A stretch of 64,000 bases of DNA, from contig NZ_CP013692.1 of assembly GCF_001477625.1 (NCBI RefSeq), positions 1,364,001 through 1,428,000 on the forward strand, written 5' to 3'. The position numbers and the translations under genes were made by a program. The notes below the pieces were generated by a model that did not search any database, was not told the origin of the DNA, and saw only the letters and a list, made by a program, of their open reading frames with translations. Positions 1-7,394 of the stretch are shown piece after piece. Each line of letters starts with the position of its first letter. Position 1 is the first letter of the stretch. Source of the DNA: Paucibacter sp. KCTC 42545. Its GTDB lineage: Bacteria > Pseudomonadota > Gammaproteobacteria > Burkholderiales > Burkholderiaceae_C.

Positions 1-228
1 GATCAATTGCTGCAGCGCCAGCCGCCCGCCAATGTTCAGACCGCTTTTGCCTTCGTCGGCATAGGTCCGCACGATCTCGATGCCGCGTTGAGCAGCGTAC
101 TCGCGGATCTTGTCGGCCTGGTTTTCGGTCGAGTACTGTTGGTGCTCGGTCGACATCCGGACGTATTCGGCGGCTCGGAACAAGGCAGGTTGGTCTGGCC
201 TTCCACTTTCTGATTCTTCTGATTGCAT
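1..228 (-). CDS. Serine site-specific recombinase, N-terminal part (runs off the window)
   Basis: The reverse strand reads open from an ATG at 228 to the window edge (76 codons). The product contains AAEYVRMSTEHQQYSTENQ followed by IREYA and YADEGKSG, the signature start of the resolvase/invertase catalytic domain. In the motif Y-V-R-M-S-T the serine is the expected nucleophile that attacks DNA and forms the covalent intermediate. Only about the first half of the catalytic domain is inside the window, so the family size (small invertase or large recombinase) cannot be decided. Its neighbour at 400-807 is a small zinc-finger-like protein of a kind often found beside such recombinases. This is the left of two serine-recombinase cassettes in the accessory region. 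Confidence 0.88.
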   Translation of the reverse strand, partial: MQSEESESGRPDQPALFRAAEYVRMSTEHQQYSTENQADKIREYAAQRGIEIVRTYADEGKSGLNIGGRLALQQLI

Positions 229-399
229 AGGGACCGATCACACAATTTTTGATTGGTGCTCTCGGGCCCTGCGTTTCACTTCATCTGTAGCTGTGGCGCC
301 GGTGGTTGCCAGCGTCGAGGTACCGTTGAGGCGGTTGCCATGCAGGTGTTCGAGAGCTCATTTGGGCGCAACGGTAATGCCAATGAAATCAGCTGTCGA

Positions 400-807
400 T
401 CAGGTGGAGTCTTTGCACGCGTTCACTTTGCATGGACAACTTATGCAAGCAGGGGTAATTTCAGCAATCCACGCGTCGCTCTTAGCAAGGTCCGTGTTTG
501 GCACGAATCTGATGTGGTACAGACCGGACATTGGCCTGTCGGCGACCGGGGATTCTGAAAATGATGGCTGCGGTTTGTTGACGTCCTTCTTTCTGTACTC
601 GCGCCAGTAATTGGGATTACGATCCAGCCAGTCTCGCTGGATACGGGATTTGTTGTCACGGTAGTCGGGGTCCGTCTTCATTTTGGTTTGTCGCCACGCC
701 TTGCGTCGTTCTTTCTGACAGTCCGCTGCTGAACAGTAGGTGTGGTTTTTGACGCGTGGGTCTGGCTGGAAAGACTGGGCACAGCAAGCGCAAATTTTGG
801 TGCTCAT
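400..807 (-). CDS. Small cysteine-rich (probable zinc-binding) protein of recombinase cassettes
   Basis: The open frame reaches back to 981, but the best start is the ATG at 807: it has a GGAGA ribosome site just upstream and begins MSTKICACCAQSF. The 135-residue product has an N-terminal C-x2-C ... C-x4-C arrangement (CACC and CSAADC) that looks like a zinc ribbon, then a basic segment rich in tryptophan and tyrosine (LDRNPNYWREYRKK). It ends with DLAKSDAWIAEIT and a short cysteine cluster (CISCPC). Proteins of this look are common next to serine recombinases and transposon remnants; no biochemical role is known to me. The gene follows a perfect 8-bp-arm palindrome (818-835), which may be its operator. 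Confidence 0.7.
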   Translation of the reverse strand: MSTKICACCAQSFQPDPRVKNHTYCSAADCQKERRKAWRQTKMKTDPDYRDNKSRIQRDWLDRNPNYWREYRKKDVNKPQPSFSESPVADRPMSGLYHIRFVPNTDLAKSDAWIAEITPACISCPCKVNACKDST

Positions 808-817
808 CAAATTTCTC

Positions 818-835
818 CATACGAAAATTCGTATG
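818..835. promoter_or_regulatory. Perfect inverted repeat just upstream of the 400-807 gene
   Basis: CATACGAA-AA-TTCGTATG: two perfect 8-bp arms with a 2-bp centre. It touches the ribosome-binding site of the minus-strand gene starting at 807 and lies about 130 bp upstream of the divergent fic gene. It could be an operator for a dimeric repressor shared by both, or an RNA hairpin hiding the ribosome site. What binds it is unknown. Confidence 0.5.
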
Positions 836-964
836 GGAACTGCTGAGCACCACAAGCCGCAGGGCGTGAACCAATAAAACATCCATTCACACCCATTCTT
901 CCGTTGGGACTCCGCAGGGTTCACATCTTGAGAAATGGGTGTTATTGGGTGTATTATTGGTTCT

Positions 965-2014
965 ATGCTTCGCTCTGACACCCTTCAGATCACCCCCGAG
1001 ATCTTGAGCCTGATCGCTCGGATTGATGAGTTCAAAGGCGCTTGGCGTGCCTTGGGCACCCTTGCGCCTGATCGTCTGTCTGCCTTGCGCAGGGTGGCCA
1101 CCATCGAGAGCATCGGGTCGTCAACCCGTATCGAGGGCAGCAAGCTGTCCGACAGGGAAGTGGAGAAGCTGCTTTCCAACCTGGCCATCCAGTCTTTCGA
1201 GACCCGTGATGAGCAGGAGGTGGCTGGCTACGCCGAACTGATGGACTTGGTGTTCAGCTCCTGGCGTGACATTCCGTTCAACGAGAACCACGTCAAGCAA
1301 CTGCACCAGATCCTGCTGCGCCACAGTGAGAAGGACTCGCGGCACCGCGGACAGTACAAGACCAACTCAAACAGCGTGGCCGCTTTCGATGAAAACGGTG
1401 TGCAGATCGGGATCGTGTTCGAGACGGCAAGCCCGTTCGACACGCCGCGTCTGATGGCTGAATTGGTTGCCTGGGTGAATGGGGAGCGCGACAAGGCGCA
1501 GTTGCACCCGCTTTTGATCATTGCCATCTTCGTCGTGGTGTTCTTGGAGATCCACCCGTTCCAAGATGGCAATGGCCGCCTCAGTCGTGTCTTGACCACT
1601 TTGTTGCTCATTCAGGCAGGCTACGCTTACGTGCCGTACAGCTCACTGGAGAGCGTGATCGAGCTGAATAAAGAGGCTTACTACCTAGCCTTGCGGCAGA
1701 CGCAGGGGTCCATCCGGACCGATGCTCCCAACTGGCAACCGTGGCTGGTGTTCTTCCTGCGGTCACTGGCCGAGCAGGTACGGCGGCTTGAAAAGAAGGT
1801 GGAGCGCGAGAAGATCGTATTGGCTGCCTTGCCCGAGCTGTCACTGCAGATCGTCGAATTTGCCCGCGAGCACGGGCGCGTCACGATTGGCGATGCGATC
1901 AAATTGACGGGTGTCAGCCGTAACACGCTGAAGCAACATTTCCGCAACCTGGTCGAGCACGGTCATTTGAATCAGCAGGGCAGCGGGCGTGGTGTTTGGT
2001 ACGAACTCAAGTGA
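965..2014 (+). CDS. Fic family protein (AMPylator type) with C-terminal winged-helix domain
   Basis: Fic enzymes transfer AMP or another nucleotide part to hydroxyl side chains of target proteins. The complete catalytic loop HPFQDGNGRLSR is present (about residue 197 from this start). An N-terminal SSTRIEG fits the inhibitory helix motif (S/T)xxxE(G/N), so this is an autoinhibited class II-like Fic protein. The last about 60 residues (GVSRNTLKQHFRNLVEHGHL) form a winged helix-turn-helix, suggesting DNA binding or autoregulation. A start at 935 is also open and adds ten residues; 965 was preferred because the extra residues come from a low-complexity GT-rich stretch, but neither start has a strong ribosome site. 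The next gene follows after 12 bases and is probably co-transcribed. Confidence 0.9.
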   Translation: MLRSDTLQITPEILSLIARIDEFKGAWRALGTLAPDRLSALRRVATIESIGSSTRIEGSKLSDREVEKLLSNLAIQSFETRDEQEVAGYAELMDLVFSSWRDIPFNENHVKQLHQILLRHSEKDSRHRGQYKTNSNSVAAFDENGVQIGIVFETASPFDTPRLMAELVAWVNGERDKAQLHPLLIIAIFVVVFLEIHPFQDGNGRLSRVLTTLLLIQAGYAYVPYSSLESVIELNKEAYYLALRQTQGSIRTDAPNWQPWLVFFLRSLAEQVRRLEKKVEREKIVLAALPELSLQIVEFAREHGRVTIGDAIKLTGVSRNTLKQHFRNLVEHGHLNQQGSGRGVWYELK

Positions 2015-2026
2015 TGGGATTGATGG

Positions 2027-2869
2027 ATGTTTAATTTGATCGTTTCGGGCGGTGGCTGGGAGCCCCATCGTGACTCGTTCGGCAGTGGCCGCGTACTGGA
2101 GTACACCGACGCCGCCATTGCTCAGCGCTTCATGCCGAATAAAGTTCTGGATATCAATGCGGTGGCAAAACTGCCCACGTTGTTTATGTCCGAAACTCAG
2201 GGCGCAGGAAACCAGGTTGCGTATGTCGGAACCATCACGCAGCTCAAACTTTCGGGCACAGATTTTCAAATCGAATATGCGGTTGATCCCGCCATCCGTC
2301 CGATTCCGAATTCGTCACTGCTGCGGATGGCCCGGGAGCTTGGGATCGAAGAATTTGAGTTCAGTCGTACACATTGGGCAATAAAGGACGCTGATCTTTA
2401 CAAGGCATTGCTGCGGAATTTGTACAGTGATCTGCCGACGCCAAAAGTATTTCAGCTGAGCCCCGAGCCTGCGAATAATCGGATGGTGTCAGCCATGATG
2501 CCTTTTAGTGCGGGTTTTGACGGTGTCTACGCAGCACTGGGTGCGGCGGCTGAAGCGGTTGGGAAAAAGTGCAAAAGGGCCGATGACATCTGGAACCACG
2601 ATGCGATCATTCAGGATGTGGTTTCATTGATTTGCAAATCGAGCGTGGTGATTTGCGATCTGACCGGAAAGAATGCAAACGTGTTCTACGAGGCCGGAAT
2701 TGCGCACTCCCTGGGTAAGGATGTCATCTTGATCACCCAGTCCGCTGATGACGTGCCGTTTGATCTCCGTCACCTGCGCTACATCCAGTACCTCAACAAC
2801 GGTGAGGGGCTCCAGCAGTTGACGGCAAAAGTGACTGACCGCCTCGAGACCCTCGCTGCGGGTCGCTAA
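2027..2869 (+). CDS. Nucleoside 2-deoxyribosyltransferase-like (TIR-like fold) protein
   Basis: The 280-residue protein has two parts. Residues 1-145 form a domain I do not recognise (starting MFNLIVSGGGWEPHRD). Residues 150-260 match the nucleoside 2-deoxyribosyltransferase-like fold: SAMMPF, then DDIWNHDAIIQDV, then VVICDLTGKNANVFYEAGIA. The aspartate at 211, asparagines 216/218 and glutamate 222 sit where the active-site residues of this fold lie; E222 is the expected nucleophile. In bacteria this fold is used in nucleotide salvage and also, like TIR domains, for NAD or nucleotide cleavage in immunity. Its tight coupling to a Fic gene and its location in an accessory region favour a conflict or defence role, which is inference. 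Confidence 0.72.
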   Translation: MFNLIVSGGGWEPHRDSFGSGRVLEYTDAAIAQRFMPNKVLDINAVAKLPTLFMSETQGAGNQVAYVGTITQLKLSGTDFQIEYAVDPAIRPIPNSSLLRMARELGIEEFEFSRTHWAIKDADLYKALLRNLYSDLPTPKVFQLSPEPANNRMVSAMMPFSAGFDGVYAALGAAAEAVGKKCKRADDIWNHDAIIQDVVSLICKSSVVICDLTGKNANVFYEAGIAHSLGKDVILITQSADDVPFDLRHLRYIQYLNNGEGLQQLTAKVTDRLETLAAGR

Positions 2870-3083
2870 GGCCCCGACGTTGCACGACGTTTGCGATTTC
2901 AGCATGTGAAGTGGTCAAACCTTTGAAATCGCGGACTCAAGATCGATGCGTTCCTATCTGGTTGGCATCTACAAGTCTCGGTGACTACAGCCTCAATCGC
3001 ATCATTTTGTTGAGAAGTCTCTTTTAAGCGAAACTATTCGATGATAGAATCCGCTTGAACGAAACCCGATGACGGAGTTGCCA

Positions 3084-3740
3084 ATGGCCCAGCCGAACCA
3101 AGAAACGATCCATGACCTGCTCGTGAGGAATATTCCGCGTGAGCTTGTCATGGGCCTCGAAGACGCCAAGCTGGTCGGCGCTCAACGTGCCTATGCTGCA
3201 GCGCGAGGGATGGATGACGGGCACTTGCCCAGCGTGGTGGGGCAGTTGCGCCACTTCCATATGAACGAGTCCTTCCATCGCGCACTCGCCGTTGCAGACG
3301 CATCTCCTTCACCGCTACGCGGCAATCGGATCGTCACAGGCCGGTCTGGGATCTTCACCTTGGCACGGTTCAACACCAAGTATGGAGTCTGGAACAGCGG
3401 GCGGCGTAGCGAAACCCGAAAACAGATGTCCCTGGCGAACGCAGCCATCGAGCCGCTGGTACAACCCGGACTCTTTTCAGGCTACGTGGAGCCATCCCAA
3501 GCGGTTGTGTTCGTCGTGGCCTGCTTTGCAGGATCGCTGTACAGCCAGCCGGAAACACCCGTCTCCATCGAAATCGCGGTTCCAGATCGCCACATGCAAG
3601 GCTGGCTTTTCCGGGAACCCATTGACGCATTTATCAAGCGCTACGACCAGCAGCCGACAGCAGGCCAGGACGATTTGGCTGTGCCGAAGCTGAAGAAGAA
3701 CATTGGCAAACAACAAGACAAAGACGGAACAGGATCATGA
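3084..3740 (+). CDS. Uncharacterised protein paired with the XRE/ImmA regulator
   Basis: The ATG at 3084 was chosen because GGAG lies seven bases upstream; an upstream ATG at 3069 is in frame. The 218-residue product has no motif I can name. It contains a GRSGIFTLARFNTKYGVWN segment and a lysine/glutamine-rich tail. It overlaps the next gene by four bases (ATGA at 3737-3740), so the two are translationally coupled and must act together. In XRE/ImmA-IrrE modules the regulator usually restrains, or its protease activates, a partner protein, so this could be the toxin or effector half. That is inferred from gene order only. Confidence 0.65.
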   Translation: MAQPNQETIHDLLVRNIPRELVMGLEDAKLVGAQRAYAAARGMDDGHLPSVVGQLRHFHMNESFHRALAVADASPSPLRGNRIVTGRSGIFTLARFNTKYGVWNSGRRSETRKQMSLANAAIEPLVQPGLFSGYVEPSQAVVFVVACFAGSLYSQPETPVSIEIAVPDRHMQGWLFREPIDAFIKRYDQQPTAGQDDLAVPKLKKNIGKQQDKDGTGS

Positions 3741-4945
3741 GCAGGGGTGGTGTACAAGGATTTCAGAAAGATCGACTTAGCCAAATTCTTGCGGCCCGTC
3801 GTCTGACTCAAGTCCAGTTGGCCTCAATGGTCGACGTGTCTCCGGCGACCGTCAGTAAGTGGCGCGCAGGAACGCAAGCGCCCGAGCGTGACGCGCTTGA
3901 ACGCCTTGCTGGCGTGGTCAACGTCACGCCGGAATGGTTTACGCGTGCGCCTGGGGCGAAGTTGTCGTTGCCGCTTTTTCGCAGCAACGCTTCAGCGCAC
4001 GTCGCTGCACGAGCCATGCTGGAGGCCCGCCTTGAGTGGGCCCAGGACGTGGCGGCTGCCCTGATGGAGTATGTTGACTACCCCGATGTCAATTTGCCCT
4101 CTCGCGATTACACCGATCCAGAAGAGATCACGAACGAGGACATCGAGCAGGCTGCCAGCGAATGCCGAGACCTGTGGCGTTTGGGCCGTTCGGCGATTCA
4201 AGACTTGGCGCTGGCAGTGGAAGGCGCTGGAGTGATCGTCGTCCGGGAAGAAACCGGCATCGCTCAGATCGAAGGGCTATCGGCTTGGAGTGAAGCATTG
4301 GGGCGACCGCTCATTCTTTTGTCCGCCGACAAAAACAATGGGTACCGCAGTCGCTTCGATCTTGCCCACGAGGTCGGGCATCTGATCCTGCATCGTCACA
4401 TTCAGCGCACGACAGACAACGCGCGTCACAAAATGATGGAAGCGCAGGCACACCGTTTCGCAGGCGCATTTTTGCTGCCCGCCGAAACGTTCGCCAGCGA
4501 AGTTCGCGTGCCTCCGACTCTGGATGATTTGTTGCTGCTGAAGCGTCGTTGGGGCGTATCGGCGGCAGCGATCATCATGCGGCTCAAGGCACTTGAGATG
4601 CTGGATGAAGATGGCGCGATGATGCTTTTCAAGCGTCGCTCTGCTCGGTGGGGTGCGAAATCGGAACCCGGAGACGAGGACCGTCGACCAGAGCAGCCGC
4701 GCCTGCTTCGTCGCACCATTGATCTGCTGGTCGAAGAAAAGGTCATGCCTTTAGAAGCCATTCCGAGGCACATCGGACTGGCTGCGGGCGACGTTGAGGC
4801 ACTCGCCGGATTGCCCGAAGGCTACTTCCAGGGCAAAACCAATGTCGTGGAGTTTGCGCGACTGAAAGCAACCCATAGGCCGGTTGATGACCAACCGGCC
4901 CAAGGCAATAAGGTGGTGCCGCTCCGGCCCGTCTCCAAATCCTGA
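3737..4945 (+). CDS. XRE regulator fused to ImmA/IrrE metallopeptidase domain
   Basis: The 402-residue protein begins with a Cro/CI-type helix-turn-helix (residues about 12-65, LTQVQLASMVDVSPATVSKW). In the middle it carries the zinc peptidase motif HEVGH at 211-215 with the typical preceding FDLA and following LILH. After the catalytic region it has a helical segment with LLLLKRRWGVSAAAIIMRLK, which is usual in COG2856 proteins. Family knowledge: such proteins repress a promoter and are released by proteolysis under stress; they also act as antitoxins. The start overlaps the preceding gene and a small gene follows 16 bases downstream, giving a three-gene operon. Confidence 0.9.
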   Translation: MSRGGVQGFQKDRLSQILAARRLTQVQLASMVDVSPATVSKWRAGTQAPERDALERLAGVVNVTPEWFTRAPGAKLSLPLFRSNASAHVAARAMLEARLEWAQDVAAALMEYVDYPDVNLPSRDYTDPEEITNEDIEQAASECRDLWRLGRSAIQDLALAVEGAGVIVVREETGIAQIEGLSAWSEALGRPLILLSADKNNGYRSRFDLAHEVGHLILHRHIQRTTDNARHKMMEAQAHRFAGAFLLPAETFASEVRVPPTLDDLLLLKRRWGVSAAAIIMRLKALEMLDEDGAMMLFKRRSARWGAKSEPGDEDRRPEQPRLLRRTIDLLVEEKVMPLEAIPRHIGLAAGDVEALAGLPEGYFQGKTNVVEFARLKATHRPVDDQPAQGNKVVPLRPVSKS

Positions 4946-4961
4946 AGTGAAAGGAACAGCG

Positions 4962-5210
4962 ATGCCCAAGAACACAAAGCAGACGTCCTCACGAGTTGGT
5001 CGACTGGCGTCGGAAACGCTGCAAAGCAGTAGTTCGTCGCAAGTGGCCAAGAGCCTGGCCGCTTCGGCACTGTCTCAGCGCAGTGGCGACAAACAGACCG
5101 GGGCCAAGATGGAAGACAAGGCTGCGCGCGTTTTGGCCAGCGACCGATACGCAAAGGAGACCAAGGAACTTGCGGCCTCGGTACTGTCCCAGGCCAATAA
5201 GCAGCGTTGA
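4962..5210 (+). CDS. Small basic hypothetical protein of the XRE/ImmA operon
   Basis: The open frame extends upstream into the previous gene, but the ATG at 4962 (MPKNTKQTSS) has an AAAGGA ribosome site seven bases before it. The 82-residue product is alanine/serine-rich and shows two imperfect copies of a helical unit: VAKSLAASALSQ near residue 27 and ETKELAASVLSQANK at the C-terminus. No enzyme motif is visible. It reads as a coiled or amphipathic helical protein, and its place at the end of the operon suggests an accessory or antitoxin-like role. The function is unknown. Confidence 0.65.
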   Translation: MPKNTKQTSSRVGRLASETLQSSSSSQVAKSLAASALSQRSGDKQTGAKMEDKAARVLASDRYAKETKELAASVLSQANKQR

Positions 5211-5292
5211 GACAGGAAGCCGACTCCTCTCGAATGGCCAAATCGTCGAATCGACGCCCCCAAGGCCCATGCGTTACTATCTGGTTCCGAAA

Positions 5293-5326
5293 GCGGACGC
5301 GGGTTCGGTTCCGTGTTCCACCACCA
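5293..5326 (+). other. tRNA/tmRNA 3'-end-like sequence (candidate att site)
   Basis: GCGGACGCGGGTTCGGTTCC followed by GTGTT and CCACCACCA resembles a T-arm plus CCA end. The T-stem does not pair properly and the loop lacks the usual A58, so this is not a working tRNA. A 23-base segment (5293-5315) recurs inverted at 19494-19516 with three mismatches. Both sites abut CCACCACCA and a strong terminator. Confidence 0.45.
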
Positions 5327-5334
5327 ATACACAA

Positions 5335-5366
5335 TCCCCAACTCGTCTGAGTTGGGGATTTTTTTC
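5335..5366 (+). terminator. Rho-independent terminator
   Basis: Perfect 10-bp stem TCCCCAACTC / GAGTTGGGGA with a GTCT loop, followed by a run of T. It lies directly downstream of the CCACCACCA end, as terminators of tRNA-type genes do. Confidence 0.85.
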
Positions 5367-5393
5367 GTCTGTTGGCGTGTGCCGCCCCGTGTT

Positions 5394-5423
5394 CTTGCGG
5401 GTTCCTGCGGAAACTTGCGGACT
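5394..5423 (+). repeat. Three phased 10-bp direct repeats (core TGCGG)
   Basis: Units CTTGCGGGTT, CCTGCGGAAA and CTTGCGGACT follow each other with an exact 10-bp period, so each copy faces the same side of the helix. A similar array stands at 19386-19416. They resemble arm-type binding sites of a tyrosine integrase. Confidence 0.55.
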
Positions 5424-5615
5424 TCGCCAACCGCACCACTAGGGCGGTTCTGCGTCCGGTTCTCTCTCTTCCGACCATTTCTCTCAGCATTCCTCACGCC
5501 CGGGAACGGGCCGAAGTCCACAAGGCCCTCCGGCAGGCGCCAACAAGATCAACGACTTACAAGTGGACGAATCGAGCAGTTTGATTTCAGCATTGGCTAC
5601 CAAGCAAAGATTGAA

Positions 5616-5648
5616 ATGGTTGCATTGCTAACCATTTTTCTGTAGACT
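5616..5648 (+). promoter_or_regulatory. MarR operator overlapping a sigma-70 promoter
   Basis: The palindrome ATGGTT-N8-AACCAT (5616-5635) covers a possible -35 element TTGCAT (5620-5625). A -10 element TAGACT (5643-5648) follows with a 17-bp spacer. The predicted transcript start falls at about the ATG at 5655, so the mRNA may be leaderless. The inner 15 bases (5619-5633) recur with one mismatch at 6090-6104, in front of the next gene. Confidence 0.6.
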
Positions 5649-5654
5649 ACACGC

Positions 5655-6071
5655 ATGTTCGATCATTGCCTTTACTTCAACACGACATCCTTGGCCAGAA
5701 AACTGGAGAGGGAGTGGTCAGTTGCGTTCAAGCCATTTGGATTGACGCCATCGCAGGCGTTCATGCTGCGAGTCATTCTCACCAAGCCAGGACATCATCA
5801 AATTGAGCTTGCCAAAGAAATGAACATCACGAAGCCGACTGCTTCGCGCAGTCTTGATGGTTTGGCCCAATTAGGATTGATTGAACGTCGCGGCTCAAAT
5901 AAGGACTCTCGAGGTGTCCAAATATTTCCAACGAACCACGCACTGCAGATTTTTGATGAGCTAAATGCGGCCAGTGGGGAAGTTACCAAGAAGTTCAAAT
6001 CCCTGCTTGGGGCAGAGGAGTTTGATGGAATCGTGAGTCGCCTACGAACAATCAGCAGCGCGATTGATTGA
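5655..6071 (+). CDS. MarR/OhrR-like transcriptional regulator
   Basis: The 138-residue product has the MarR winged-helix core: LTPSQAFMLRVI, QIELAKEMNITKPTASRSLDGL (recognition helix) and LIERRGSNKDSRG (wing). Cysteine 5 in HCLYFNTTSLARKL has the same spacing to the following T-S-L-A as the redox-sensing cysteine of OhrR regulators. The OsmC/Ohr-type gene downstream makes peroxide or organic hydroperoxide sensing a sensible guess. The operator at 5616-5635 and its near copy at 6090-6104 suggest that it represses itself and the next gene. There is no ribosome site before the ATG; the message is probably leaderless. The gene is clearly more AT-rich than the chromosomal genes further right. Confidence 0.85.
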   Translation: MFDHCLYFNTTSLARKLEREWSVAFKPFGLTPSQAFMLRVILTKPGHHQIELAKEMNITKPTASRSLDGLAQLGLIERRGSNKDSRGVQIFPTNHALQIFDELNAASGEVTKKFKSLLGAEEFDGIVSRLRTISSAID

Positions 6072-6089
6072 TATTTTTTTGTGTAGATA

Positions 6090-6104
6090 GTTGCATAGCT
6101 AACC
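6090..6104 (+). promoter_or_regulatory. Second copy of the MarR operator core
   Basis: GTTGCATAGCTAACC differs by one base from GTTGCATTGCTAACC at 5619-5633. It lies just before the ribosome site (AAAGGAG) of the tautomerase-like gene, where a bound repressor would block transcription of the downstream genes. Confidence 0.55.
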
Positions 6105-6118
6105 AAAGGAGAAATGCC

Positions 6119-6511
6119 ATGCCCATCCTCAATGTCAAAGTGAGCTCGGACCCATCACCAGATCTGACCAGTCAGATCAATTCGCTTCTGCTGGACATTA
6201 CGTCGCGCATTTTGAAGAAAAAGCCGGAACTGACGGCTATTGCTATCGATTATGTTTCCCGTGATCACTGGTCAATCGGAGGAAAGTCTCTTCGCGATCT
6301 TGGCAAAAATAGTGTCTATTTCGACATCAAAATCACAGACGAAACAAATACCAAAGACGAAAAGGCGAGATACATCGCTGAAGCTTTCACAGGGTTTGAA
6401 AAATTATTGGGTGAACTTGACGAAAAAAGCTACGTCTATATCCAAGATGTAAGAGCGGCCACTTATGGATATGGCGGAAGAACTCAAGAATACAGATACC
6501 AGAACTCATGA
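6119..6511 (+). CDS. Tautomerase family protein
   Basis: The ATG at 6119 has GGAG eight bases upstream; the longer open frame from 6068 has none. The 130-residue product starts MPILNVKVSS, with proline directly after the initiator methionine. In the tautomerase superfamily this proline becomes the N-terminal catalytic base after Met removal. The first 60 residues resemble the beta-alpha-beta unit of 4-oxalocrotonate tautomerase. At 130 residues it belongs to the longer two-unit or extended members, so its substrate cannot be told. It lies between the MarR regulator and the OsmC gene and probably shares their control through the operator copy at 6090-6104. Confidence 0.75.
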   Translation: MPILNVKVSSDPSPDLTSQINSLLLDITSRILKKKPELTAIAIDYVSRDHWSIGGKSLRDLGKNSVYFDIKITDETNTKDEKARYIAEAFTGFEKLLGELDEKSYVYIQDVRAATYGYGGRTQEYRYQNS

Positions 6512-6818
6512 TTTTTGAATTGCTGAGCTGAGAGACGTAAATCGCAAATCGTAGACGTCTGCTGCAACGCCGATGCCTGCAACAGCAGCCTGTTGAAGTC
6601 GCCATGCGAACTTGCGCGCTCCAGCTACGCATTCAACATCCGCCAGCACTGCCAGTTGCTTGAGCCAAGTAACCTGCTCATGTAGCAGGAGCCGGGCAGA
6701 ACCGGAAGTTCCGGCAAGCAGCAGCGGGATCGGGCGGACAAGCCTCTTCAATTCTGCATGGACTAAACTACGAACCAAAGTCGCTAGAGATTCTTCCTGT
6801 AAATGAAAAGGTCAAGAC
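6512..6818. other. 307-base interval without a convincing gene
   Basis: Its GC content is higher than in the flanking MarR-OsmC genes. One minus-strand frame (6506-6778) encodes an Ala/Leu-rich 90-residue peptide, but it has no recognisable family and no good ribosome site. It may be a remnant of older chromosome. I see no promoter motif strong enough to name for the OsmC gene. Confidence 0.4.
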
Positions 6819-7295
6819 ATGGCAAAGCTACACGATTTCGCTTCCTCAATTATCTGGACTGGAAACCGTGGAGAGGGAACCCGCGCCTACAAAGGTTACG
6901 ACCGGACTTGGGATATTGCTTTGCCCGGCAAGGACATCATTCATTGTTCGAATGATCCTCTCCTTGGAGGTGATCCAACCAAGATGAATCCTGAAGATCT
7001 TCTGATTTCGGCTTTGTCCGCATGCCACATGCTTTGGTATTTACATCTTGCGAGCAATGCTGGGATCGTTGTTACAGGCTACCGTGACGATCCGGTTGGC
7101 CAAGGCGAGACTCTGCCGAATGGCGCAGGACGGTTTCTTTCTGCAGTTCTCCGTCCAAAAATTTCAGTGCAAGAGGGCGTAGATTTGGAGTTTGCTGGTG
7201 AACTTCACCATAAAGTTCATGACTTTTGCTTTATTGCTCGATCAGTTAATTTTCCCGTGAGCTATGAGCCAACTTTCAATGTAGTCGCTCGATAA
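6819..7295 (+). CDS. OsmC/Ohr family peroxidase
   Basis: Proteins of this family reduce organic hydroperoxides using two cysteines. The 158-residue product carries both in the expected settings: C69 in ALSACHMLWYLHLA (peroxidatic, on the central helix) and C137 in HHKVHDFCFIARSVNFPV (resolving). The strand-rich N-terminal part (FASSIIWTGN...YDRTWDI) and the conserved PEDLLISALSAC fit the longer OsmC-like subgroup. An AAAGG ribosome site precedes the start. Together with the MarR/OhrR-type regulator upstream it suggests a small peroxide-response unit, although about 300 bases separate it from the tautomerase gene and it may have its own promoter. Confidence 0.88.
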   Translation: MAKLHDFASSIIWTGNRGEGTRAYKGYDRTWDIALPGKDIIHCSNDPLLGGDPTKMNPEDLLISALSACHMLWYLHLASNAGIVVTGYRDDPVGQGETLPNGAGRFLSAVLRPKISVQEGVDLEFAGELHHKVHDFCFIARSVNFPVSYEPTFNVVAR

Positions 7296-7394
7296 GCATT
7301 TACGAACACCGCCACTCAATGTCCGCAATTGGTTACGTCCCGCCATACAGACACTGAGCAGTGCAAATGTCAAAAATTAAGGAGCGCCCGCTGC

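Larger units (their letters stand above)
5211..5654. other. Non-coding 444-base interval with putative attachment-site remnant
   Basis: No believable gene: the frames on both strands that cross it read through the T-arm-like sequence and the terminator. It contains, in order, the T-arm-like segment (5293-5326), a terminator (5335-5366), a phased TGCGG array (5394-5423) and the operator/promoter of the MarR gene (5616-5648). Composition falls sharply in GC after about 5540. Confidence 0.6.

Noticed and set aside
5293..5326. Functional tRNA or tmRNA gene
   Set aside because: Only a T-arm-like segment and CCA end are present. The T-stem does not pair and no anticodon, D-arm or acceptor partner lies upstream.
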